The notes under the pieces were generated by a model. It ran no database searches. It saw nothing but the letters and a program-made list of their open reading frames with translations, and was not told the origin of the DNA. The position numbers and the translations under genes were made by a program. 64,000 nucleotides of DNA from Eutypella sp. D-1. Its lineage: Eukaryota; Ascomycota; Sordariomycetes; Xylariales; Diatrypaceae. Positions 51,668 through 61,008 of this stretch are shown piece after piece. Where the stretch lies: NCBI GenBank assembly GCA_023313575.1, contig JAJTTP010000016.1, positions 1 to 64,000 on the forward strand. Reading direction: 5' to 3'. How positions within the stretch are numbered: the stretch's first letter is position 1; the number at the start of each line of letters is the position of its first letter.

Positions 51668-53382
51668 ATGGAAACCACCGTAGACATCGGACGTCGCATC
51701 GTCCAGATGTTCTGGGATCCCGAACCCACCAACGACATGGTTCGTGACCAACCCGTTTGGTGTCTCGGCTCCTCTTATCGCCTCAACAACAATCCCGGTC
51801 AGAGCCCCGGTCAGAGCCCCGGCCGTAGTCCCGACCATAGTCCTGGCCGTAGTCCCGGCCGTAGCCGCAGCCCCAACTCCAAATCCGACATTTCCCCTAG
51901 CAAAGAACCTGTAGGATCCTCCCATAATGCCCAGACGACGACGACATCGACGACGACAACGACAACAACAACAAGAACGACTAGGCTTCCCGAGACCCCG
52001 CCTGAGTCTGTCTCTACCAGCCTCGATTCTTCCCTGGCCTACGAGGAAGCACCCTTAGATGGCGGTTGGCCGCCTGCCTTTCTCGACGACTTTGAGTCCA
52101 GAATATGGATGACGTATCGCTCCGAGTTCGAGCCCATAGCCAAATCTCATGATCCGAAGGCCACCGCCGCCTTGTCCTTTTCCATGCGATTGAAGAGCCA
52201 ACTATCCGACCAGAACGGCTTCTCATCCGATAGTGGCTGGGGGTGCATGATCAGATCTGGTCAGAGTCTCTTGGCTAATGCCATGGTCTATCAGCGTCTT
52301 GGTCGAGGTATGACATCTCCGATGCCGATGCTGATGCTGATGCTAGTGACGATGATAACTGACAACGATAACTGGCAATGATACTTGCAGGTTGGAGACG
52401 CGGCACCAAAGTCAACGAAGAAAAAGAAATCCTTTCGCTATTTGCCGACGATCCAAGAGCCCCATACTCTATACATAGTTTTGTGCATCACGGTGCTTCC
52501 GCCTGTGGCAAATACCCCGGCGAATGGTTTGGTCCTTCGGCGACGGCGAGATGCATCCAGTACGTGTTTCTCTTCCACATACAAACTCTCCCCATTCATA
52601 AATATCAGATATCTCTGAGTTCTGAGTTCCGAGTTCCGAGTTCTGAGAATTGACCTCCGACTCCTCTCCTATCCAGGGCTTTGACGAACGCTAGCGAACC
52701 GAACCTCCGCGTCTACTCTACTGGTGACGGGCCTGACGTCTACGAGGATAATTTCATGAAGATCGCCAAGCCTGACGGGACAATCTTCTACCCAACTCTT
52801 ATTCTCGTAGGCACGAGGCTAGGCATCGACAAGATCACACCGGTATATTGGGAAGCGCTTACAGCCTCTCTACAGATGCCCCAATCCGTTGGCATCGCAG
52901 GGCAAGTCTTCCGATATCATACAGCTTCCTTGCCAGATCGGGCCGGCTAACCTGTAGACTGTAGCGGACGTCCATCATCGTCGCACTATTTCGTTGGGGT
53001 CCAGGGTCAGTATTTCTTCTACCTAGACCCTCACTATACCAGGCCCGCCCTGCCGTACCACGATCGTGCAAACCAGTACACCCAAGAGGAGATCGACAGC
53101 TGCCACACGAGGAAGCTGCGCCGGATACATATCAGGGAGATGGACCCCAGCATGCTCATCGGCTTCCTTATTCGGGACGAGGAGGACTGGCAGGAATGGA
53201 GGCGCTCGGTGAAGCATGTCCAGGGCAAGACCATCATACACGTATCCGACCACGATCCCGTCGCCCAGATGAGCGAACGAGGGGGTGCCATCGATCAGGT
53301 AGAACCTCTGAGCGACGAAGCCGACGAGGACGACATTGACGAGGTCGATGACGACGAGAGAAATATGGTTTCGGGCTCGTGA
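51668..53382 (+). CDS. atg4: Autophagy cysteine protease Atg4
   Basis: Atg4 trims Atg8 and later releases it from phosphatidylethanolamine. Exons 51,668-52,307, 52,391-52,559, 52,677-52,901 and 52,965-53,382 give 483 residues. Introns 1 and 2 are GT-AG (83 and 117 nt); intron 3 (63 nt) has a GC donor (GG|GCAAGT, branch GCTAAC, TAG) and is needed to join G-I-A-G to G-R-P-S-S-S-H-Y-F, the conserved family sequence. The catalytic Cys193 is in G-W-G-C-M-I-R, and Asp366 and His368 are in the D-P-H motif. Residues 42-65 are a tetrapeptide repeat (S-P-G-Q/R), then a Ser/Thr-rich linker follows before the peptidase fold. The acidic tail ends D-E-R-N-M-V-S-G-S. Confidence 0.95.
51791..51862 (+). repeat. 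12-bp coding repeat, (S-P-G-Q/R)6 in Atg4
   Basis: Six imperfect 12-bp units encode a four-residue repeat near the N-terminus of Atg4, outside the peptidase fold. The DNA units differ mostly by single substitutions. Confidence 0.85.
52614..52647 (+). repeat. 7-bp tandem repeat in atg4 intron 2
   Basis: The units ctgagtt and ccgagtt repeat about five times inside intron 2. Confidence 0.8.
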
Positions 53383-53829
53383 AGTCAGGGGATGGGACGG
53401 CTGGTATAGGTTTCGGACACACACGGGAATGTCGGGCGAAATGGGCGTTGCTATGGTATTATGATCCTTCATGAGTTATCTGCAATGCTGTAGGCATGAT
53501 GGACACACGAGACAAGACTTACGGTTGATGGGCTGGATAAGGAGTTGTCCGTCCGCACATACTTGGGTTTTTTTGGGGGGGAAGGGGCGGTTATTATTCA
53601 CATCGATCATCCCATTCCTACCTCGTAGGGCAGTTAGGGGATAGGAAGGCTTATAGTAGCGGATGTAGTAGTGAGGCTCGACTCAAATCGAAGAGAACCG
53701 CCGCATTTACATATTCAGGTGGCACCAGTCGGCGTCATTTCGACGTAGCGTCTCGTCCTACCATCACATCGCATGAAAGGTCCCTCCTAGGAAGGAGTAT
53801 AACCCGAGATGACGACGAGCGACAGCCCA
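53383..53829. other. Intergenic between convergent genes
   Basis: About 450 bp between ATG4 and JJJ1 with no gene; it holds both 3' ends. Confidence 0.4.
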
Positions 53830-55846
53830 TCACTTCTTTTTCTTCTTGCCGCCAGACTTGCTAGAAGAAGGCGTGGCGGCCTTCAGCGCCGTATGTTTCG
53901 GGTTCTCGTCTAGGTGCCTGAACAGCTTCGTCTTGGAATCGAAGGTCGCGTCGCATCCCGTGCATTTCTGGGATAACCACCCGTCAGTCAAATGAAATCG
54001 CATACCGGGCTTGACCGAGTAGATCAAAAGATTCCTAGGCAGGGAGGAGGGGGAGACGCACGTGGACTCCCGACGAGTTCGTAGCGGCGGCCTGGCGCGC
54101 GGCTGCTGCCTTCTTCTCGCGCTTGGCCTTGGCCTTGCCGAGCTTTTTCTGCGGCGGCGCGTCGTCGTCTTCTTCAGTGATGGAGACGTCGCCGACCTTT
54201 GCGGCGAGGGCGTCGGTCTCTTTGTCACCTGCCTCTTCTTCCTTATCGTCGTCGCCTATCGAGAACGGATTCGCGTTCCTCTGCCTAGAGCCCCCGGCGA
54301 GACGGGCCTCCACGGCGTCTCTGGACACGTAGTCGTCGTCCTCTTCGTCCTCGTCGCTCGCGCCGGAATCAACGGTAGTGACTTTCGAGCTCGTCGGTTC
54401 GGGTGCTTCCGCCTCTGGCTTGGAAGCTACCCCGCTAGGGCTAACCTCTTCGTTAATTCCGTTTTCAGGTGCGTCCTCCTTCTTGTCATATCCGGTGGGA
54501 CCATCTGCAGGAGCCGAGGGTGGGCTTGGGGGGGCGTCGTCTCCGTCCTCGTCCAGCGCGAGGTGCGCGTTCTCCTTCCTCATCTGCCTCCGCAGCTGCT
54601 GGACGGCCTTGAGGTGCTTCTTGCTCTTCTCGTGGGCCTCGTACTGCTTCTCGCTCTTGAAGGTCTTGCCGCAGACGACACACTCGATGTGCTCGACCTC
54701 GGACTCCTCGGACTCGGACTCGGAGAACTCGCCGGCGTGGGGGTCCTTCTCGTCGGGGTCTCGGGAGCGGGCCCACTCGGGCACGGCGTCCTCGTGGGCA
54801 CCCTCTCCCCCCGCGGCGCCGCCGTTGTCGAGGTTCATCTTGCGGAGGTGGGCAGCGCGGGACCTTGCGGCCTGGGCGGCGGCGGCGTCGCGCAGGACGC
54901 GCTGGCGTTCGGCCTCGGACTGGGTATTGGCGACGTGGCGGGGATCGCGCTTGCGGACGAAAACGACGAGGGAGCGTACGGCGTCGTTGAACTCGCGCGC
55001 GGCGTCCTCGCGGGCCTTGCGGTTCTCCTTCTCCATGAGACGGCGCACCCGCCGATCAGGCGCATCCGAAAGCCGCCACCGGTCCCGCCAGGCGAAGCTC
55101 AGGCGTGTCGAGAAATTCTGCCACCGCCCGTAGAACTGCCGGGCGGCCTGCTCGCCGTCTCCCGACGACCCGAACGAGGGGTAGTCGACGCTGGACCCTT
55201 CCTCGTACTCGTCTTCCTCCTCCGCCGCAGCCACCTCGGCGTCTGCTATCCGGCCGAACATCTCGCGCAGGATGGTAAAGAAGCTGTGGGGGGAATCGTC
55301 GAGGGGAACGTTCTTGTTGAAACGGCCCATGAGGGAGAAGATCTCGTCGGCGGTCACAACACGGACGTTGCGATAAGTGGGAGGGGCAGCGGCTCCTCCA
55401 TCGCCGTCGGTGGGATCGTCGCCGCGCAGAATGGCATCGCGGTGGGAATCGTACCAGGCGCGCTCCTGGGGATCAGATAGGACTTCGTAGGCGGCCTGGA
55501 CCTCGGCGAATTTCTGGGTAGCTCTGTCGACGTCGCCATAGTTTCTGTCTGGGTGAAGCTCGAGGGCCTTTTTCCTGTAGGCTTTCTTGATTCTGTGGAG
55601 AGTGGGGGAGTGGTGGAGAGTGAGGTTATAGTCAGATTATAAGCCCGAGAGAGACACACACAGAGAAAGAGCCTGCGAGGGGGAGGGGAGGGGGAGGGGA
55701 GCGGGAGAGAGGGAGAGGATAGAGCGTTTAACATACTCATCATCCGTGGCTTTAAAGTCGAGTCCTAATAATTCGTAATAGTCGGTCTTCTGGGGTGCAT
55801 CATTTGCTGCCGCAGCGCCTCTGGTAGAGGACTGCTCGGCGCCCAT
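53830..55846 (-). CDS. JJJ1: Jjj1-type J-domain and zinc-finger protein, 60S ribosome biogenesis
   Basis: Exons 55,846-55,737, 55,592-54,062 and 53,967-53,830 encode 592 residues, close to yeast Jjj1 (590). Introns are 144 nt (GTATGT to CAG) and 94 nt (GTGCGT to CAG). The N-terminal J-domain (about 21-90) carries H-P-D at 50-52, the Hsp70-activating motif. A charged region with a coiled-coil look follows. The first C2H2 finger begins at Cys341 and Cys344, and the second at Cys549 and Cys552, entirely in exon 3. The C-terminus is poly-Lys. Yeast Jjj1 works in the cytosol with Rei1 and Ssa to release Arx1 from pre-60S particles; the same role is inferred. Confidence 0.93.
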
Positions 55847-56730
55847 ATCTTCTTCCTTTTCTTTTTTTCTTGAGTTTTTGTTTCTTTTTTCTCGCTCGCT
55901 TTTTTCCTTGCTCGGTGTTGCCCCTCTTGCACTATAATCTGGGATTCAATAAATTTTTAAAAAAACCGCTGTTACTACTCTTCTATGCTGGAATCGCACA
56001 GGCTAAGACAAAAGAAGGGGGAAGAAAAAAAGAAAGGAAAAAAGAACGGGGAAAAAAAGGGAAGAAGACAGGAAGGAAGGTGGTGGTGATGTTATAAAAA
56101 TTATATCAGACTTCCAAGCATGTGTTAGACGATTTTTTAGAAAAATTCCAAAGCGATAAAATTATTGGCTTGCATAAGCACCATTATAACTATATACCGA
56201 CCGTACTTATAGAATATACTTATAGATAACATGTACATTATACGTCAGGCCCTATACCCCGCACTCGTAAGTCGTTACAGCGTACCTACCTACAGGTAAT
56301 ATCAGGTATCTTCTAGCTATATCAACCCCACCATATCACATGTGACTGCCTACCTACATATACCTACCTACCTACCTACCTGCCTGTGTAATTACCCGTA
56401 TATAGGAGACATGGGTCGGGTAGCAGGGACCTCGGGATAGTATGTAGGAATGCTTCAGTTAATCTTTTCCCGAGTAGAGACCTAAGGCAGGCAGGCTCGC
56501 ACATTCAGGGGCTTTAGGGGTAACAAGATAGAGCAATAGCTTTTTTCTTTCTTTTCTTTTCTTTTCTTTTTTTTTAATGCGACGACGTCACGTTGAGTGA
56601 TCGGTAGCAGCAGCGTGTTGGATCTGGCTTTCGATTTCAATTCCTGAATCGATAGGTATCTAGCCTCTGTTTCTTCCTCGTATTCTTCCTCGCCTTCTTC
56701 CTTTTTCTTAGGAATATTTAATCAGACGCA
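55847..56730. other. Intergenic 0.9 kb between JJJ1 and cystathionine gamma-synthase
   Basis: This holds the JJJ1 promoter and the 3' end of the downstream synthase gene. It has a purine-rich tract (about 56,010-56,080), a CTAC tetranucleotide run near 56,357-56,385 and a T-rich run near 56,540. No gene is seen. Confidence 0.4.
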
Positions 56731-58608
56731 TTAATCCCCCTCCGGCACGCCCTCAGCAGCCTTCAACGCCCTCGCGAACACCTCTCCCAGGTCGTCCTCG
56801 AGACCGACGCTGATCCGCAGGAGGTTGGGGTCTACCCCGAAGCTGGCCGCCCACTCCAGCTCCTGGTAGTGCGCCAGGATCACGTAGGGCGAGGTGAGCG
56901 TGAAGTTGGTCCCGAGGCTAGGGCCTTTGGCCGTGTCCAGCGCATCGTAGAACGCCATCGCATGCGCCTTGCTCCGTAGCGTGCATGACAGGAGACCCCC
57001 ATAACCCCCGCCCGGCGTCCGGCACGCCTCGTAGTTCGGTCGCGTATCGTTGTATTTCGGGTAGTACACCCGCGTTACTAGGGGGTGCGCCAGCAGCACC
57101 TCGCAGATCGCCTCCGCGTTGGCGTTGACCCGGTCGATCCGTGTCTTGAAGTCCCGGCTGTTGCGCTCCATGAATATTACGTCCTCCGCCCAGTACGTCT
57201 CCTCGAACACCTCCGCCATCCCCGTCTTGAGCGCGGCGTAGTACTGCCCGTTGGGGTTCAGCACGATGCTGCCCCCCATCACGTTGCAGTCGCCCGAGAA
57301 GATCTTCGTCAGGCTGCTGACCACCACGTCCGCGTACGGCAGCACGTTGACGTTGACGAACGTGCCCACCGTCTCGTCCACCACCACCGCGAAGTCGTAC
57401 TCGTCCGCCAGCTTCCGCACTCGCACCAGGTCCGGGCACGTCAGCAGCGGGTTTCCGGGAAACTCGCAGAAGAACCCCAGGAACCTCTCCCCGCCCCGCA
57501 GCCGTGCCTCGAATTCGTCCAGTTCCGCCGCCGACCCGTGCCCGTAGAACACCGCCCCCGGCCCGAACTTCTCCAGGATCTTGAGTGTGTCCACGTACGG
57601 GAACCCGAACTCCACGCTCTTCCGCGGCTCCCTCGCCTTCAGCAGAAGCTGATGCGTCGTAAAAATCGCGTTCATCCCGCACGGAACCAGATAAATGTCG
57701 TCCTCATTTAAGTTGGTTATCCCCCTCGCGTTCGAGTCCATGGCCGGCAGAGATTTACTCAGGTCAACGTCGTGGGTAAGCACACCAGCGATGCGTCGAC
57801 GGATCGCAGACTTGGCGTTCTCGACCTGGGAGAGGTCGAGGTTCCTCCCGTAACGCTCCTCCAGGAACCTTGAACTTTCGATAGCCTCGGCCAACTCTTC
57901 TTCCTTCTTGCCGTTCCCAGGTGTGCGATCTGTCCCATTACCCCCTTTCATGAGATCCATGGACGAGGGGCGATGATACCGCTTAGGACCCCGGAACGGC
58001 TTTTGCTGCGGTGAGTGGGGCGAGGGCAGTGATCGCTCGGGGACCAGCAAGCCCTCGTTGAAGAGACCATGGCAAAACTCGGCCCGCCGACTCGATACGC
58101 CATCGCCCGAGTGCTGCCAGTACTGTTTTGCGATGGGAAAAATGTCTTCCCTGAAAATAACGGCCGATACGGCGGGCGCGATGGACCGTAAGACTTCCGG
58201 GACGTTGCTAGCAGGGTCTAGTTCCAGCGTAACCACGTGCAGATCAGCAGGTGTGATCTCCGGGGCCCTCGTCTTGATGAATTCGACACAGCGCTTGGCT
58301 ATCCTCGGGGTAGGAAAAAGCATGGCGGACTGTCCCTCCCGGCCATATTTGGCGGCGATTTCGCGGCTGAAAGCCTGGATGCTCTTGTGAACGAAGAAAC
58401 GAGGATAGCCAGTGGTCATGCGATTCATGACCCAGTCTGCGCCCTCTTCATACCCGACATTGGCATTCCACGTTGGCAGTGAGACGCTGACGGCCTTTCA
58501 ATGCTTGTCGGTTAGCATGTTCGTCGATGGTGTGGAACAGAAATCGTAGAAGAGACTCACGTGAGCGGTGTTGGGGGGGATTGACTCCCCGACATCAATC
58601 AGAGGCAT
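56731..58608 (-). CDS. met-7: Cystathionine gamma-synthase
   Basis: This PLP enzyme makes cystathionine from an activated homoserine and cysteine, the transsulphuration route to methionine. Exon 1 is 58,608-58,561 (16 codons, ending N-T-A-H), then a 66-nt intron (GTGAGT, branch GCTAAC, AAG), then exon 2, 58,494-56,731; 603 residues in all, the long form seen in fungi (yeast Str2, Neurospora met-7). The PLP-binding Lys413 is in S-S-L-T-K-I-F-S-G-D, and V-D-E-T-V-G holds the Asp that contacts the cofactor nitrogen. A poorly conserved Pro/Lys-rich insert lies at about 185-240. It is the middle gene of three on the minus strand. Confidence 0.93.
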
Positions 58609-59459
58609 CTTGATGTGTAATGCCTTAATTTCTTTTCTTTTCTTTTTAAACCTTTCCCTCCGAACCTATTCTAATCTTCGTTTGTATTGTTATATCTGCC
58701 GGCCAAAACTTTCGCTTGCCACTTGGACCGAACCTTTTAAAGATTTTGAACTATGTAAAAGGGAGGAAGGGAGCGGACCAATTGGGATGGTCGCGGGGAT
58801 CAAGCTAGGCAATTTGGCAATTAAGCCGTTGTGACAAAAATCGGGGCCGTCATCGGAGTTGGAATTTTTTCTGGGGCCGATCCAGCCCGTGAAGAGGGGG
58901 GCGATGGGGGGAGGGGCGAAGGGGGGTTTTAGGGGAATACATATAGAACTTCAATGACTTCAGAGGGGTTGTCTCTAATATTCAATGTGAGGGGATACCA
59001 TGGAGCTTGTAGGAGGTATCCAGTATATAAATCAATCTGATGACTCCTCCCCATTGAAAACAACTTAGGTATGTTGCACTGCAGTGTGGGGATATACGAG
59101 AGGCACGATGGTGTCTTCCCATAGTCAAACAAAATCCCACCCGTAACATGTAACTACAAAGCCATAATATGCTGGTAGTGTCATATTATAAACCTAATCT
59201 CGCATATAATTCGTCTTAATAGTCATGCAGGGCGTTCGACACCGCAAACAGGCAAATGTCATTGGATGTGAAAGGAGATCAAATAATAAGCATCAGTATG
59301 TGGGGTATCTTAAGTATCAAACATAACAAGCCGATCTGCCACCAAATGAAGCCAGCCCAAGAGGACCCCAAACTTCCCTAACTGGTCGTTATCCCAATAA
59401 ACGCCCCCTTGTATCGTTTCAACTGATATACGTAATATCGTCAACACATCAGGCCCCGC
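58609..59459. other. Intergenic 0.85 kb
   Basis: This lies between the synthase start and the end of the SPX-RING gene. A pyrimidine-rich tract just upstream of the synthase start (about 58,630-58,670 on the plus strand) is the only distinctive feature. No gene is seen. Confidence 0.4.
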
Positions 59460-61008
59460 TCACATGACGGAGCAAGGTTTGTCCACATAGTCCGGACCGA
59501 ATATCTCCCTATTCCGCTCCTGCTCATTAGCCTTGATCTTCTCCTTGACCTCCTTGGGGAAATATTTCCTCAAGAACGCTGCCCTGGCGCTGTCGAAATG
59601 GTCCAGGCCTGCCTGCATAACGACATCCGCCCGGCAGAGTGGGCAGAACCGCTCCCCCTTCCTCGCCATCTTGACAAGACACCGACTGCAGAAGACATGC
59701 TGGCAATCTAGTCTTAGAGGCCAGTAGGCGACGGCAAAACAGATTGGGCACAGATAATCGTCGAGCTGCGGCACGACCGAAATAAGCTCGCTCGAGACCT
59801 GGGCGCATATATCCTTAGCGACGCTCCCCGCAAGCAACCGGTCAGACTGCACCACGATCGGAAACGTCTTGGCTGCACCTAGTGATGTTCTCTTGTCGAA
59901 TTCTACCAAAAGCTGGTCAGTATTTCTTCTACTCAAGTGGCCAAGGGAGGGTTCGGGACGTACTCTTAAGTATCTTGGTCACCGCAATGTTGTTGATTTC
60001 CTGGAACTTCACATTCTGCAAAAGGAGGGAGTTCATGTGGAGGAACCTGCTATATGCCTGCCGGCTGGCATCTAGCCTGAGGCCCTCGACGATCTTACGT
60101 TGTAGAACTTGAGCCTGGAACCATTGTAACTGCTCCAGGGCCTGTGCGCTGGTCCTTGCGCCGTGATCGCTCTCGCGGGTGGAGAAGAAGACACGGGCCT
60201 CCAAGTAGAGCTCGAAGATCTCGCGCCATTTTGCGAGATCTCCTCTTGATCTCCGCCCCTTCGAAGGCTTCGTCACTAGAGCGATCTCCCGGCCGAGCTC
60301 GGAGACCTCCTTCAACATCTTCTTCTGTTCTTCTTCCTGGAGGTTGTCAAGGTTGGATACGTCCGTCTGCAAGATGTTGAAGAATTCGCCGTCAAAGACC
60401 AGAGGCACTTCTACTCGTTGGATAGAAGGGCTTCCAGGTTCGGCATAGAATGATGTCCGGTCAGGGCTCATGGGAGGATCACTGAAAATGGACGAAGTTG
60501 GAGATATGAGTGATGCGCGTGGGCTTGTGGGGTTAGAGTCCGGAGAGCTATCTCGAGCCTCGTGGGACTTGGCAGCAAGCCTTTCAAGGAAGCGTCTGGT
60601 GGAGGGGGTCAAACTCGCATCAACTGCGACGCCGTCGCTGAGATGAACAAAGACCGTCAATCTTGGACGGAGGTGTTTGTGTTTAGAGTTGTTGCCATCC
60701 TCGTCCAAATTGTAGTGAAAGGCGATATCCTTGGCAGCGGCCGCCGCCGATGCGTCGTTTACGCTTTTCTGACTAGATGCCAGCTGAGCCAACATGTCTT
60801 TATCCAGGCCGAGCTCCTGAAGTTCATTGGTAACCTTCTTGATACACTTCTTGAGCTGGCCATAAGGAATGGCAGACTCGACCCATTTTTGAGGGAAGCC
60901 TAGACCCATCGTTAATATCTGAAGTGGAGTGAAGTCAAGTGTCTGAGTATGCTTCAGTAACTTACCCTCCCTCTGGAGCGACTTCCTAAACTCCTGAGCG
61001 AACTTCAT
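59460..61008 (-). CDS. SPX-RING ubiquitin ligase with C-terminal CaaX box
   Basis: Exons 61,008-60,966, 60,899-59,964 and 59,902-59,460 encode 473 residues; introns are 66 and 61 nt. The start M-K-F-A-Q-E-F is the usual SPX beginning. The SPX domain is split in sequence: its N-terminal part with P-Y-G-Q-L-K-K-C-I-K-K-V, whose lysines bind inositol pyrophosphates, and its last helix with K-F-D-K-R-T-S-L-G at 327-335. Between them is a Ser/Pro-rich loop. A C3HC4 RING finger spans Cys378-Cys416 (ligands 378, 381, 393, His395, 398, 401, 413, 416). The protein ends C-S-V-M, a farnesylation-type CaaX box with Cys470. Fission yeast Pqr1 is a known SPX-RING ligase in phosphate control; orthology is inferred. 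Confidence 0.92.
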
